From: Chthoniobacteraceae bacterium
GTDB taxonomy: Bacteria; Verrucomicrobiota; Verrucomicrobiia; Chthoniobacterales; Chthoniobacteraceae
Reading direction: 5' to 3'
Assembly (NCBI GenBank): GCA_028293625.1
Contig: JAQGOL010000029.1
Coordinates: 186,001-250,000 of the forward strand
DNA: 64,000 bases
Positions 9,358 to 18,765 of this stretch are shown one piece after another (the first letter of the stretch is position 1; the number at the start of each line of letters is the position of its first letter). The position numbers and the translations under genes are program-made. Below the pieces are notes generated by a model. It was given only the letters and a program-made list of their open reading frames with translations. It did not search any database and was not told the DNA's origin.

Positions 9358-10545
9358 ATGGTCTCCCTTCAGGAAGCGCGCTCGACGATTTGCGCGCAAG
9401 TCTCGCCTTTGGACTCATCACCCGTGCCGTTGACTGAAGCGCGGGGCCGCGTCCTTGGCAGCGATATTATTTCCCCTGAGGATTTTCCGGCTTTTGACCG
9501 GTCGGCGATGGATGGTTACGCAATAAGCGGCAGCGATACCTCGCAGCGCTTCCGGGTGTTGGCCGAAGTGCGTCCGGGGGATCGGGCCGATTTTGAATTG
9601 CATCCCGGGGAATGCGCCCGGATTTTTACCGGCGGCCGGTTGCCGGGCGGCGCCTCGCACGTGGTAATGCAGGAGGACGCCGCCAGGGAAGGGGAGTTCA
9701 TGACGCCGCTTCGCCTCGATGCGGCGGTGTCGCATGTGCGGCGCCGTGGAGAAGATGCGCGCCGTGGCGATCGCCTGCTTCGGGCAGGGACGCGGCTGCA
9801 GGCACCCGAGCTGGCGCTGCTGGCGCAGGCCGGTTTTATCGCGCCCCCCCTGATCACGGCGCCGCGAGTCATGCATCTTGCCACCGGCGAGGAACTGGTC
9901 GATCCAAGCCTGCAGCCGGGTCCGGGTCAGATCCGCGATTCAAACTCCACGCTGGTCGGCGCGCTGCTGGCCGAAGCCGGCGCGCGGCTTGTCCATCAAA
10001 CGCGGTGCGGCGACACGCTTGAATTGCTCGTCAATGAAGTCAGTGCCGCGCCTGAGCATTGGGATCTGCTCCTGATCTCAGGAGGCGCGAGTGTTGGCGA
10101 TTACGACTTTGGAGCCCGCGCGCTGACTGAACTCGGATTTCAAATTCACTTCCGCTCGGTCAATCTCCGCCCGGGCAAGCCGATGATCTTCGCCACTCGC
10201 GGCCGGCAGGTTGCCTTTGTGATTCCCGGGAATCCGGTCTCGCATTTTGTGGTTTTCCACACCGCCATCCGGCTCGCGCTCGAGTGCCTGGAAAATGCGG
10301 AGCCGGAGTGGAGCCCTGTTGATTTACCAATCATTGACGCGCTCTCCGATCAGGCCGGACCGCGGGATACTTATTGGCCGGCGCGCGTGGATGCCAAAGA
10401 GGGCCGGCTTCATGTGCGTCCATTGGCGTGGCGCAGTTCGGGCGATCTGTGTGGCCTGGCCGGCGCCAATGCATTGATTGAAAGGCTTGCCGGAAGCGGT
10501 CCCATTGCCGCCGGTACACATGTAAGATGCCGCTTGCTGCATTGA
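9358..10545 (+). CDS. moeA: Molybdopterin molybdotransferase MoeA
   Basis: 395 residues from the ATG at 9358, where similarity begins ([14 protein letters not shown]); the frame is open to 9298. MoeA inserts molybdate into adenylated molybdopterin. Visible signatures: [10 protein letters not shown] near residue 55, [28 protein letters not shown], the MoCF-type [10 protein letters not shown] and the NLRPGKPM...GNPVSHFV block. All domains I to IV appear to be present. moaC follows 13 bp downstream, then mogA, forming the plus-strand half of the cofactor cluster. Confidence 0.95.
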   Translation: MVSLQEARSTICAQVSPLDSSPVPLTEARGRVLGSDIISPEDFPAFDRSAMDGYAISGSDTSQRFRVLAEVRPGDRADFELHPGECARIFTGGRLPGGASHVVMQEDAAREGEFMTPLRLDAAVSHVRRRGEDARRGDRLLRAGTRLQAPELALLAQAGFIAPPLITAPRVMHLATGEELVDPSLQPGPGQIRDSNSTLVGALLAEAGARLVHQTRCGDTLELLVNEVSAAPEHWDLLLISGGASVGDYDFGARALTELGFQIHFRSVNLRPGKPMIFATRGRQVAFVIPGNPVSHFVVFHTAIRLALECLENAEPEWSPVDLPIIDALSDQAGPRDTYWPARVDAKEGRLHVRPLAWRSSGDLCGLAGANALIERLAGSGPIAAGTHVRCRLLH

Positions 10546-10558
10546 TTTCACTTTTCCC

Positions 10559-11020
10559 ATGGATGACGTCTCTTTAAAATTTTCGCACCTCGACGCCGAT
10601 GGAAACGCCCGGATGGTCGACGTCGGTCATAAACCCGAACAGCGCCGCGTGGCCGTGGCCGAAGGCGAAGTGCGCTGCCGGCCGGAAACGATCGCCGCGC
10701 TACGCGCGCAGGCACTTCCCAAAGGCGATGTGCTGACGGTCGCCAAGATCGCGGCAATCCTGGCCGCCAAACGCACCGATACGCTCATCCCCCTTTGCCA
10801 CTCACTCCCTTTGAGCGGCGTCGAGGTGAGCTTTTCCATTGAAGACGAGGCGGTTAAAATTCGCGCGGAAGTTTCCACCAGCGCAAAAACCGGCGTTGAA
10901 ATGGAGGCGCTTGCCGCGGTCAGCGTTGCCGCATTGACCATCTACGACATGTGCAAGGCGGTTGATAAGCAAATGGTTATTGGCGGCATCCGCGTCACAG
11001 AGAAGCGCAAGGAAGCATGA
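10559..11020 (+). CDS. moaC: Cyclic pyranopterin monophosphate synthase MoaC
   Basis: 153 residues. MoaC converts the MoaA product (3',8-cyclo-dihydro-GTP) to cyclic pyranopterin monophosphate. Family motifs are present: [18 protein letters not shown] near the start, [19 protein letters not shown] (with the conserved catalytic-region His), [30 protein letters not shown], and a C-terminal KRKEA tail. Lys and Asp of the active site (DMCKAVDK) are intact. It is 13 bp after moeA and its stop overlaps the start of mogA (ATGA). The partner radical-SAM enzyme MoaA is not in this window. Confidence 0.96.
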   Translation: MDDVSLKFSHLDADGNARMVDVGHKPEQRRVAVAEGEVRCRPETIAALRAQALPKGDVLTVAKIAAILAAKRTDTLIPLCHSLPLSGVEVSFSIEDEAVKIRAEVSTSAKTGVEMEALAAVSVAALTIYDMCKAVDKQMVIGGIRVTEKRKEA

Positions 11021-11502
11021 AAATCGCGCGCCTTACCCTTAGCGACCGGGCGAGTGCCGGCATTTATGAAGACCGCAGCGGTCCGGAAATTGAAAGGGTG
11101 CTGGCCGAGCATCCATTTTCCAAAGAACCGATCGAATGGCTGCGGGTCGTCATTCCCGATGAGCAACCTCAGATTGAGGCCGCCTTGCGCCGCGTTTGCG
11201 ACCAGGAAGGGTGCGTGCTCGTATTAACCACGGGCGGCACCGGTCCTTCCCCGCGTGACGTCACCCCGGAAGCGACCCGGGCGGTGATTGAACGCGAGTT
11301 GCCCGGGTTTGGCGAAATCATGCGGATCCAATCGTTTTCAAAAGTGCCGACCTCCATCCTCTCGCGATCCACCGCCGGGACTCGCGGCCGTTCGCTTATT
11401 GTCAATCTGCCGGGCAACCCGCGGGCCATCGGGGAATGTCTTCCATTGGTCATTCCCGCCATCCGTGAAGCTCTGCGGCACCTTGAGCCGGCGCAATCTT
11501 AG
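11017..11502 (+). CDS. mogA: Molybdopterin adenylyltransferase, MogA/MoaB family
   Basis: 161 residues, MoCF-fold protein that adenylates molybdopterin before metal insertion by MoeA. The signature [17 protein letters not shown] (about residues 71-87) is intact, as is the [20 protein letters not shown] segment. It overlaps moaC by 4 bp, which indicates translational coupling. Its stop codon overlaps the stop of the convergent esterase-like gene (11499-11502), so the two 3' ends interlock with no room for a terminator between them. MogA and MoaB cannot be separated with certainty by motif; the AGTRGRS segment fits either. Confidence 0.9.
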   Translation: MKIARLTLSDRASAGIYEDRSGPEIERVLAEHPFSKEPIEWLRVVIPDEQPQIEAALRRVCDQEGCVLVLTTGGTGPSPRDVTPEATRAVIERELPGFGEIMRIQSFSKVPTSILSRSTAGTRGRSLIVNLPGNPRAIGECLPLVIPAIREALRHLEPAQS

Positions 11503-12836
11503 CGCGGCGTGCCGTTTTCAGGCAGTTTGATCTCGGCTGAAAAAATCAGCTCCGGATCGCCGAGTTCATTCAGGGTGCTGAAAAGCGTGGCGATCGTGCG
11601 AGCGGCGCGTTGCGCAAATGCCGGCTTTCCATTGTAAATAACCGTAACCGGCTGATCCAGCTCCAGCATGGCGTCGTTCAGGCGGACAATCACGGTTCTC
11701 CCCTCGGGCGCTGTGACGGTGATCGTTTGCTGATGGCGCTCCGCTACGATCTCATCCCCGGCGCGTGGCTGCGGTTCGGCCAGCCAGTAAAACCGCGGGT
11801 GGGTGACATCGTCCTGATGCCAGACAATTTTTTCCGGCAACGGATTGCGCGTCAGTTTTTCCATCCAGGGAATGGCTTTTCGATCCGCCATCTCCATCCA
11901 ATGCCCCTTTCCCTCGTGTAACTCACTAAAATGGACATATCCCGCCGGATCATTTTGCTGGAGTTGATCGAGGCGCTTTCCCCATTCGCCGGCCACTTTG
12001 TTTCGGTTGTACGCGGCATCGTTTGCGCCAACCTGGATGGCGAAGCCGATGTTGCGAAGTCCAAGCGGGGAGGCGTCGTTTGGATGTCCGGCCATCATCG
12101 CCGCAGCGGCCAGGCGGTCGGCCATGCGTGGAGCAAGCTGATAAACGCCATCGCCACCCGCTGAATAACCAAGCAGGTAGACACGGTTTGGGTTGACGTT
12201 ATCAACGACGATCAGGTCTTCAATGAGCCGCGAAAAAAGCCCGTCGATATGCGCTTGATGCCAGAGATCCCACGTATCGGTGGGCGCCCGCGGGGCCACG
12301 TAAATGCCTTCGCGGGGCTGATAGCCGGCTGCGAGTTTGATCTGGTTTCGCCATTGCGAATCATTGACTTCGGCAGGCGCGCCGCCGCCGCCATGCATCG
12401 AAATAAAGAGGCTCTGTCCACCAGGAGGGATTTTTTCTCCAAAGCGAACGGTTTCGAATTTCATCCGGTGCCCATCAAGCTCGATGACTTTGGCTTTTAA
12501 TTCCGCATCGCGGTTCGCGCGAATCAAGCTGGCGTGCTCTTTCCAAAGAAGTTCCACGGCACGCGCGGCATCTTCTTTTGTTAATGGAACGGTGCCAAAA
12601 GATTGATCCCCAAACGCAGGGCGGCTTTCTGAAGGCGCTCCCAGCCATGTCTCAAGGGCATGTAGCGCCTCCCGCGAAAGTTCCGGCGACACCGCCGCCG
12701 CGTTGGAGGCTGCCGTAAAACTGAGGACGAGGCTTGTCCATAAACAGGCGAGTTTTTTCCATGGCAATCGGGAGGGACGATGCGTGCGACAGACGATGGA
12801 GCGCGCAGGAAAGGCGGGGATGGAGAATAAAGTCAT
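11499..12836 (-). CDS. Exported alpha/beta hydrolase, PHB-depolymerase/esterase-like
   Basis: 445 residues from the ATG at 12836; a TTG at 12854 is possible but less likely. A basic N-terminus with a hydrophobic stretch (KKLACLWTSLVLSFTAASNAAA) looks like a signal peptide. The core is an alpha/beta hydrolase: LFISMHGGGG forms the oxyanion region and LLGYSAGGDG (about residue 240) carries the nucleophile Ser in a GxSxG motif; a catalytic His is probably in EGKGHWME. The C-terminal ~110 residues form a small beta-rich domain. The family includes polyhydroxybutyrate depolymerases and feruloyl-type esterases; the substrate here is unknown. Acts outside the cytoplasm. Confidence 0.85.
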   Translation of the reverse strand: MTLFSIPAFPARSIVCRTHRPSRLPWKKLACLWTSLVLSFTAASNAAAVSPELSREALHALETWLGAPSESRPAFGDQSFGTVPLTKEDAARAVELLWKEHASLIRANRDAELKAKVIELDGHRMKFETVRFGEKIPPGGQSLFISMHGGGGAPAEVNDSQWRNQIKLAAGYQPREGIYVAPRAPTDTWDLWHQAHIDGLFSRLIEDLIVVDNVNPNRVYLLGYSAGGDGVYQLAPRMADRLAAAAMMAGHPNDASPLGLRNIGFAIQVGANDAAYNRNKVAGEWGKRLDQLQQNDPAGYVHFSELHEGKGHWMEMADRKAIPWMEKLTRNPLPEKIVWHQDDVTHPRFYWLAEPQPRAGDEIVAERHQQTITVTAPEGRTVIVRLNDAMLELDQPVTVIYNGKPAFAQRAARTIATLFSTLNELGDPELIFSAEIKLPENGTPR

Positions 12837-13033
12837 TTCAATGGAAGGGGGCAATTTTTAACAAGTCGAACCTCATGCGTCGAGCTGGCTGAGCGTAGCG
12901 GCCCGGCCGGCAAGTAGGCAGATGACCCATGCCTTGCTCAGAGTGAATCGCCATTGGGCTCGTCCCGATTCGGTGAAATGGTTTTTTAAGCAACAGCGGC
13001 CTTTTTCTGAGCCGCTTAAAGCAAGGAGCTCTT

Positions 13034-13912
13034 ATGAATGCATTCGCAAAGGATCAATCGCATCTCGATAAACAAAACCGGTTCGCCACCACCCTCGGCT
13101 GTTTTAGTCTCGGACTTGGACTCGCCAGCATTTTTATGCCTCGGCGCGTTTGCCAGCTGATGGGCATCCAGGCGCACCCACTATTAATCCGGATGATCGG
13201 CTTGCGCGAGGTCGCCTCCGGGGCCGGTCTCCTGAGCCGGCGCAATGTGCCCGGATGGCTTTGGACACGTGTCTCGGGCGACATGATGGATCTGGGGTTG
13301 CTCGCCGGCACGCTTTTCTCGGGGCGCACCACGCCCAGGCGCTTCGGAACAACCGTCGCCACGCTGGCCGGGATTGCCGCTGTGGATACCTATTGTGCCC
13401 GGCAATCTGAACAATTCTCCGGCCCGACTATTCAGATCAGCCGCAGCATTATTGTAAACCGATCCGCGGAAGAACTTTATAACGCGTGGCATCAATTTGA
13501 AAATCTGCCCCGGTTTATGGAAGGCCTTGTGTCGGTGCGTGACATGGGCGGCAACCGGTCCCATTGGGTCGCCAAGGGGCCCACTGGGGCCGAGGTGGAA
13601 TGGGACGCGGAAATTATCGAAGATCAGCCAGGTAAATCGATCTCGTGGCGTTCAATGGAAGGTTCCACAGTAGAGACTTTCGGATCGGTCTGCTTTGAAC
13701 CGGCCACCGGAAATCGCGGTACGATCGTGCGCGTGGAGATGAACTGCAATCCGCCTGGGGGCAGCCTCGGCGCAATGTTCTCCAGGGTTTTTGGCAAGGC
13801 GCCCGAACAACGCGTTATGGAGGACCTTCATCGGTTTAAGCAAGTGATGGAAACCGGCTTTGTCACCACGACGGAAGGGCAGTCGGCCGGACGTCCTATT
13901 ACGACGTTCTAA
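13034..13912 (+). CDS. Membrane-anchored SRPBCC (polyketide cyclase/START-like) protein
   Basis: 292 residues, preceded by a strong Shine-Dalgarno AAGGAG (13023-13028), rare in this window. The N-terminal ~120 residues carry hydrophobic segments (GCFSLGLGLASIFM, a Gly/Leu-rich helix around 80-95, TTVATLAGIAAVD) and resemble the DUF4267-type membrane region. The C-terminal half (about 135-275) is an SRPBCC fold: IVNRSAEELYNAWHQFENLP, then VEWDAEIIEDQPGKSISWRS. Such fused proteins belong to COG5637 (predicted integral membrane protein). The ligand is unknown. It stands alone, with 197 bp of upstream sequence and no co-directional neighbour. Confidence 0.85.
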   Translation: MNAFAKDQSHLDKQNRFATTLGCFSLGLGLASIFMPRRVCQLMGIQAHPLLIRMIGLREVASGAGLLSRRNVPGWLWTRVSGDMMDLGLLAGTLFSGRTTPRRFGTTVATLAGIAAVDTYCARQSEQFSGPTIQISRSIIVNRSAEELYNAWHQFENLPRFMEGLVSVRDMGGNRSHWVAKGPTGAEVEWDAEIIEDQPGKSISWRSMEGSTVETFGSVCFEPATGNRGTIVRVEMNCNPPGGSLGAMFSRVFGKAPEQRVMEDLHRFKQVMETGFVTTTEGQSAGRPITTF

Positions 13913-14091
13913 ACGCTGATCGTAATGGAACGAGGCGATATCCTCGGCCACAAACCTATGGGGATGTCGTCGAGGTCGCCTTCTCAATCAAAGTGTGGCT
14001 GCCAGACGGGGCGAAATCGGTGGATGGCGGACGATCGGCTTTGGGAAGAAGTTTGCAGGGCGTGATTTGCTCAAGCGCTTTTATGACCCCA

Positions 14092-14664
14092 TCACATCGG
14101 CTGCCACGGATTTTTTCTGAGGCCAAAAAGACGCTGGTCAAGCCGGAGCTGCGGATGAAGCGGGTCGTTGTTCAACTCGTCGGTTTCATTAAGACTCCGA
14201 AATGCTTTGAGCCCGACAAGCCACATCAGGCGCCTGGGCGGACAGTCACTGCTTGCGGTGACAACGGCATAACGTGTGGGAAATGGCGCCAATATCGAGA
14301 TGATTTGATCCGGTTCAGAGAGGGGCACCGGTCTCACTGTAATGGTGCGTCCGCGCTCCACTCTGTGGTTGAGCCGATTATGAATCTCGTAGTCGCCCGT
14401 ATGCGGGCGCTCCGGAAAAAAGCGAAGAGTAGCGTGCAAGTTGGGTGTTGATGCCTCGACGACAAATACTCCGCCTTTCCGAAAAGCGGTATGCACGCGC
14501 GGCCAATCACCGAGATTATCGACGTTACAAGGCGTCTCCAAAAGCCGCGCCGCCCTGCCCCTGTCGATGTCAGCCTTCTGATTGGGGGTGTGAATGGAGC
14601 CACTTAAATATTCAACAGGCATGAAATAAACAGCCCCGAAATCAAGCGAATGTGATGTTTTCAT
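14092..14664 (-). CDS. Hypothetical protein, uncertain
   Basis: A 190-codon frame in a region with no better candidate. The translation has a normal amino-acid mix (for example VFVVEASTPNLHATLRFFP) but no domain I recognise, no signal peptide and no membrane segment. The 5' side favours a real gene: an AT-rich leader with two related palindromes (14683-14696 and around 14765-14774) lies directly upstream. Against it, no Shine-Dalgarno sequence is seen and an antisense frame (13993-14451) overlaps it. It could also be a decayed gene. Confidence 0.4.
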   Translation of the reverse strand: MKTSHSLDFGAVYFMPVEYLSGSIHTPNQKADIDRGRAARLLETPCNVDNLGDWPRVHTAFRKGGVFVVEASTPNLHATLRFFPERPHTGDYEIHNRLNHRVERGRTITVRPVPLSEPDQIISILAPFPTRYAVVTASSDCPPRRLMWLVGLKAFRSLNETDELNNDPLHPQLRLDQRLFGLRKNPWQPM

Positions 14665-14682
14665 CTTATCGGAAATAGTTAA

Positions 14683-14696
14683 CTGATAATTATCAG
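14683..14696. promoter_or_regulatory. Perfect 14-bp palindrome, candidate operator 1
   Basis: CTGATAATTATCAG reads the same on both strands. It lies 19 bp upstream of the start of the 14092-14664 frame. The core GATAATTATC recurs at 14765-14774. Two copies of a symmetric core spaced 79 bp apart in front of one gene suggest binding by a dimeric regulator; no regulator gene is adjacent. Confidence 0.5.
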
Positions 14697-14754
14697 GACG
14701 TCAGGAAAACATCGTTTTGACAAAAAAATTGCGGTGATTGTTTTTCGACAATAA

Positions 14755-14776
14755 CCGATTAATTGATAATTATCGG
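14755..14776. promoter_or_regulatory. Candidate operator 2, related palindrome
   Basis: CCGAT and ATCGG flank an AT-rich centre holding GATAATTATC (14765-14774), the same core as the palindrome at 14683-14696. The outer arms are symmetric; the inner bases are only partly so. Confidence 0.4.
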
Positions 14777-15171
14777 ATTATTTAGCCGTTCAGATCGTAC
14801 GTTAACCACTCTATAATTTTATGAATACCGTTGATGCGGCAGGAAAGGTAGCTGCGATATTTTGAAGCGGTTGTTCTGAATTAGAATTTTATTTAATATG
14901 TCGGGAGGGAGGTGGTGGGCTGTTTTTGAAAACGGAGCACCGCAAATCCCGCGTTTTGACCAAGGTGCGATAAGCGGTCAGCTCTCCCGATACGGGCAGG
15001 GAGAATTTAGGCAGCCGCCGCGCTGGTTGCTCGTTTAGAGCAACCGAAGCTCTCTATTGAAGCACCCCGGCTTCCGCGATCCGGTATTCTCTTGGCAGAT
15101 GGTCGGGGTGGAAATTTCTTGCTTGCAGCCGCCTGACTCAATCGCTCAGCGATACGCCGTCGATAGACGGT
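14777..15171. other. Intergenic stretch with one strong hairpin, no gene seen
   Basis: No credible coding frame. An 8-bp perfect stem (GGTTGCTC at 15025-15032 with GAGCAACC at 15038-15045, 5-nt loop) stands out but has no T tract on either strand, so it is not an ordinary terminator. The part up to ~14910 is AT-rich and could hold promoters. A short CCGTC/GACGG hairpin (15158-15170) follows the msrB stop. Confidence 0.5.
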
Positions 15172-15777
15172 TTACTTGGCTGCGGCAGGTTTCTTTGGCT
15201 CAAAGATTTTGAGCCAGTCGCCATAGCCTGCTTCCGCCATTTTCGCTTTTGGGATGAAGCGGATTGCTGCGGAGTTAATGCAATAGCGCAAGCCGCCGAG
15301 TTCCTTTGGTCCGTCATTAAAGACATGTCCAAGATGAGCGGCACCGGTAGCGGAACGGACTTCCACACGCTCCATACCGTGTGTTCTGTCGGAGAGTTCT
15401 TTAACTTCGGCCGCGTCGATCGGTTTTGCAAAACCGGGCCAGCCGCACTCCGTGTCGAACTTGTCTTTGGAGGAAAAGAGCGGCTTGTTGGAAATGATAT
15501 CCACATAAATGCCCTCTTCGTTTGTCTTCCAGTACTCGTTGGTAAATGGGCGCTCGGTGGCATTCTCGCGCGTTACTGCGTATTGCAACGGTGTGAGGCG
15601 TTTGCGCAGCTCTTCATCCGTTGGGATGGCTGCTTTGGTCACCGGTTTATCTGATTCAGTTTTTGGAGTGGCGGGCGCTGGATCGCTCATGACATGTGGA
15701 GTGAAAGTTGAAAGTGCAAGGAGGACGGCGGCGAAGGTGGACGCATGGAGCCGTGCGGAGCGGGATTGTGGGATCAT
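15172..15777 (-). CDS. msrB: Exported peptide-methionine (R)-S-oxide reductase MsrB
   Basis: 201 residues: a signal peptide ([17 protein letters not shown]), a ~25-residue Pro/Thr/Lys-rich linker, then a complete MsrB domain. It repairs methionine-R-sulfoxide in proteins, here in the periplasm. Signatures: [25 protein letters not shown], and [11 protein letters not shown] with the catalytic Cys near residue 164. The second Cys pair that binds structural zinc in many MsrB proteins is absent ([11 protein letters not shown] where zinc forms have CxxC), so this is a zinc-free form. Export is less common than cytoplasmic MsrB. Same strand as the metallopeptidase gene upstream, 102 bp away. Confidence 0.93.
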   Translation of the reverse strand: MIPQSRSARLHASTFAAVLLALSTFTPHVMSDPAPATPKTESDKPVTKAAIPTDEELRKRLTPLQYAVTRENATERPFTNEYWKTNEEGIYVDIISNKPLFSSKDKFDTECGWPGFAKPIDAAEVKELSDRTHGMERVEVRSATGAAHLGHVFNDGPKELGGLRYCINSAAIRFIPKAKMAEAGYGDWLKIFEPKKPAAAK

Positions 15778-15879
15778 AAGAGTGATGCTGGGTCATTCAA
15801 AACTAGCATCTCTTTCCGCCGATGTCACCGTCCGGCATTCTTCCGTAACTCGATCGCAACGCTCTGTTGGGCAGGCCTC

Positions 15880-17454
15880 TTATTGAGGAGCTCCCGGTTG
15901 CGAGGCGCGGCTGCGGGCTTCGGCCTGGCGACGGATTTCAGCGCCGGCTTTTTTGAGCTGTTCCGGCCAGGTAAATCCGGGAGAGCTGGAGGGATCATAC
16001 CCGGCAAGGTGATTGCAGAGGCGAGTGGAGGGAGGAGTGTATTTAAGCTCGGTGTCGCCGAAGACTTCGCGGCAGAGGGCCGCCAAGCCCGGATCGTATT
16101 CAAGAAGCTCAACCCGCGTATTGACATGGTTGTGGTCGTGGTCGTTCTCACGATTGTTGTCAAACCACGATTGCACACCTTCAGCGAAGTATTCGTGGTG
16201 ATTGACGGAGGCATACTTGCCTTTCCACAAACCGCCTGCCATCGCGGCGGTGTAAGTGGCTTTTACACGGGAATCGAAAGTCGGATCGGTATTTACCATG
16301 CCGCGCAGGTGGATGTTGTGAGCAAACTCGTGGATAAGAATGTTTTCCGCCGCGTACGGATCGCCGGGGAATGCGAGCAGGTTTTCCTCGGCGCACGAGC
16401 AGAAAGGATCGGTTAAAGAGCCGCCCATGCCCCGGGCGCGCGCATCCCAAAAATCCCGGGGTTCCATATGTGACCACTCAGGCAGGCTGGTCGTGAACTC
16501 ATCGTGCGCCATAATGCAAAGACGCGAACCGCTTTTGATCATTGCCGCGCGCACATCAGGGCGTTTGGCCAGCATCAGATTAACCAGGTAAGCGGCTTCC
16601 CGGAGGGCGTAATCGTTTACTTTCTCGGAGGCGACAATGGGATACCCATCCGCGTCGATGTATTTTTTATAGAAGGCGGGAGCGTGAAGTTCAGGGGGCG
16701 GCGGTTGCAGCGGAGCAGCTGGATTCCATAAACGCCCGAGAAGCTCAGCCATCGCGGGGTCATGGCTTTGCAACTCAGGGCGTGTGAAAGGGAAGAAATC
16801 ATTGTGCCCGAAATAAGCCTCGCTGTTCTCGGCGAAGTATTCCTGCGCGTTCATCATGGCATAAGCGCGTTCGATTGTGTTAGGCCGGCCGTTGCCGTGC
16901 CAGCGTTCGACGGCGTCATACGATTTGCTGGCTTTCGCGCGCTCATAGGCAGCTTTGATTTCCGCTTGGTCGAAGTTGATGACGCGGTCGTGGAAGCTAT
17001 GGGCAAGTTCATGCAAGGCCAGGTATGGCATCCTGATTGTCTCCGCTTCGAAGATCCGCACATTGGTGAACTCAATTCCTTTTCCCATTGCCGGGTCGCG
17101 TCCGTTCGCGGCAAGCCAGCCAGGGCTTGGATGGTATTCGGCCCGTGGCGCGATATTCGGATATTCGGGAGAGATCCAGAGTTTTACTTCACGCAGCCTG
17201 GAAAGTGCCGGGGCAGGGACGACACGAACAATTTCCTTTAGCTGTATAGTTAGAAGATCAAGCGCTTTTTCAGTGAGCCCATTGCTATCGCGGAGCAGTT
17301 GATTGTTAACCCGCACGCTCCAGCCTTCAATGGTCCGGACCTGATGCGTGGTGCTTGCGACGGCGGTTTCTTCCGCGCAGAAACCGGTTCCGGAAATGGC
17401 GAGCACCAGGGCGGTGCAAATTTGGATCAGAAATTTTCCGAAGGTTAACTTCAT
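15880..17454 (-). CDS. Exported protein with two tandem zinc-metallopeptidase-like domains
   Basis: 524 residues from the ATG at 17454, which starts a signal peptide (FLIQICTALVLAISG, cleavage near CAE); the frame is open to 17511. Two similar domains follow. Domain 1 (about 40-270) has HELAHSFHD at 148 and a downstream NAQEYFAENSEAYFG; domain 2 (about 275-495) has HEFAHNIH at 375 and NHHEYFAEGVQSWFD. HExxH plus a downstream Glu in EYFAE is the gluzincin pattern, resembling the anthrax lethal-factor-like (ATLF) group. Both active sites look intact. Substrate unknown; probably periplasmic or secreted. The C-terminal 25 residues are low-complexity Arg/Ala/Gln. It follows the class C hydrolase gene on the same strand with 78 bp between. 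Confidence 0.85.
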   Translation of the reverse strand: MKLTFGKFLIQICTALVLAISGTGFCAEETAVASTTHQVRTIEGWSVRVNNQLLRDSNGLTEKALDLLTIQLKEIVRVVPAPALSRLREVKLWISPEYPNIAPRAEYHPSPGWLAANGRDPAMGKGIEFTNVRIFEAETIRMPYLALHELAHSFHDRVINFDQAEIKAAYERAKASKSYDAVERWHGNGRPNTIERAYAMMNAQEYFAENSEAYFGHNDFFPFTRPELQSHDPAMAELLGRLWNPAAPLQPPPPELHAPAFYKKYIDADGYPIVASEKVNDYALREAAYLVNLMLAKRPDVRAAMIKSGSRLCIMAHDEFTTSLPEWSHMEPRDFWDARARGMGGSLTDPFCSCAEENLLAFPGDPYAAENILIHEFAHNIHLRGMVNTDPTFDSRVKATYTAAMAGGLWKGKYASVNHHEYFAEGVQSWFDNNRENDHDHNHVNTRVELLEYDPGLAALCREVFGDTELKYTPPSTRLCNHLAGYDPSSSPGFTWPEQLKKAGAEIRRQAEARSRASQPGAPQ

Positions 17455-17532
17455 GCGATTAGGAGAATGGCTTGCTTGAAACGGACGCGGCAGCCTGTTT
17501 TGAGCGCACATGGTTTGGGCGGCAGGGGAGGT

Positions 17533-18702
17533 TTATTTTCCGAATGCTTCGATGGCTGCTTTGTTAAAGACGCCCTGGGCCTGGCCGCCGTCGCCGTGAA
17601 ATCCCGCATGTTGCACCATGAAGAGAGTGATCAAACCGCTCTTGGGATTGATATTCATATTAGTGGAATATGCGCCGCCATGGCCAAAGGAATCACCGCT
17701 GGTCGACCAGCCAAAACCATAACCGTCTTTAAGCGCTTCCGCTGTCTGTTTGCTGGTCATTTGTTTAACTGATGCTTCGGACAGATACCGTTTGCCGTCC
17801 AGGATGCCGTTGTTAAGGATCATCCGGCAGAATATCCCGACGTCGGAGGCGGTGGAGAAGAGGCCGCCTGCCGGCACCGGCTGGCGGGTTCGATCGTTAA
17901 GCGGGTATTTTAGCTGGGTCACGGTCGTCTCCACGAGACCGTCTTTCTCGGGGCTGGGTTTGTAAGATTTCGCGATCCTGGCGATCTGCTCCTCATTGGG
18001 CCAAAACGTCGTCTCCTTCATGCCAAGCGGTTTGAAGAGGCGCTCATCCATGAATGCCTCATAACTCATGCCGCTGACTACTTCGATGATTCGGCCCGCT
18101 GTATTGATGCCCGCGTTGGAGTATTGATACTTGCTGTCGGGCTGGAACTGCAGCGGCATCATGGCGTAACTACGCACTGCCTCATGCAATGGCAGGCCAT
18201 CAAGCGTCGGCTTTTCCATCGGGGATGAAAACGCCATGCCGCTCGTGTGGCTGAGGATATTCTTAACCGTGATGGGATGGACCGGTGAAAGCAAGTGGCT
18301 GGCATCTTGTTGCACCATCTGGCCTTTGAACTCGGGTAAATACTTTTCCACCGGATCGTTGACGTTCACTTTGCCTTCATCCACGAGCATCATGAGGGCG
18401 GTGGCGGTCATGGGTTTGGACTGCGACGCAATCCAAAAGAGGGCGCTCGTCTGCATCGGCTTTTGCGCGGCGATATCCGAATAACCGGCCGCCTGAAGGC
18501 TGAGCACTTTTTCTTTGGACGCCACCAGCGTGACGGCACCGGCGAGCGTCTGTTTTTCAACAAAAGGCTGGAGCCGCGAGGCGATGGCGGGTTCTTCCGC
18601 GCGAGCGGCGATGGAAAGGGTGCTGAGAAGAAACGGTGCGAGTAAGAAAACCCGCAAGGCGGAAATCCGATGGGAACATGAAACGGGAGGATCGATAAAC
18701 AT
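17533..18702 (-). CDS. Exported class C beta-lactamase-like serine hydrolase
   Basis: 389 residues from the ATG at 18702, which gives a compact signal peptide (ALRVFLLAPFLLSTLSIAARA); an ATG at 18732 would add ten residues. The penicillin-binding fold is marked by the SxxK nucleophile in WIASQSKPM (about residue 92), the YxN motif in YQYSNAG (about 200), and a third-motif HGG in GHGGAYS (about 345). Relatives include class C beta-lactamases, D-aminopeptidases and esterase EstB; most environmental members are not lactamases, so the substrate is left open. Likely periplasmic. GGAGG lies 14 nt before the chosen start, a little far for a good Shine-Dalgarno. Confidence 0.9.
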   Translation of the reverse strand: MFIDPPVSCSHRISALRVFLLAPFLLSTLSIAARAEEPAIASRLQPFVEKQTLAGAVTLVASKEKVLSLQAAGYSDIAAQKPMQTSALFWIASQSKPMTATALMMLVDEGKVNVNDPVEKYLPEFKGQMVQQDASHLLSPVHPITVKNILSHTSGMAFSSPMEKPTLDGLPLHEAVRSYAMMPLQFQPDSKYQYSNAGINTAGRIIEVVSGMSYEAFMDERLFKPLGMKETTFWPNEEQIARIAKSYKPSPEKDGLVETTVTQLKYPLNDRTRQPVPAGGLFSTASDVGIFCRMILNNGILDGKRYLSEASVKQMTSKQTAEALKDGYGFGWSTSGDSFGHGGAYSTNMNINPKSGLITLFMVQHAGFHGDGGQAQGVFNKAAIEAFGK

Positions 18703-18765
18703 GGGTGGCCAATCTGCCTCCGGGCTGTCCATGAGATCGATAGCGAAATTCGGGGCCCTGCCCGT

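Noticed and set aside
13993-14451. Plus-strand frame overlapping the 14092-14664 gene
   Set aside because: No motif, no Shine-Dalgarno; the minus-strand frame has a better leader, though neither is certain.
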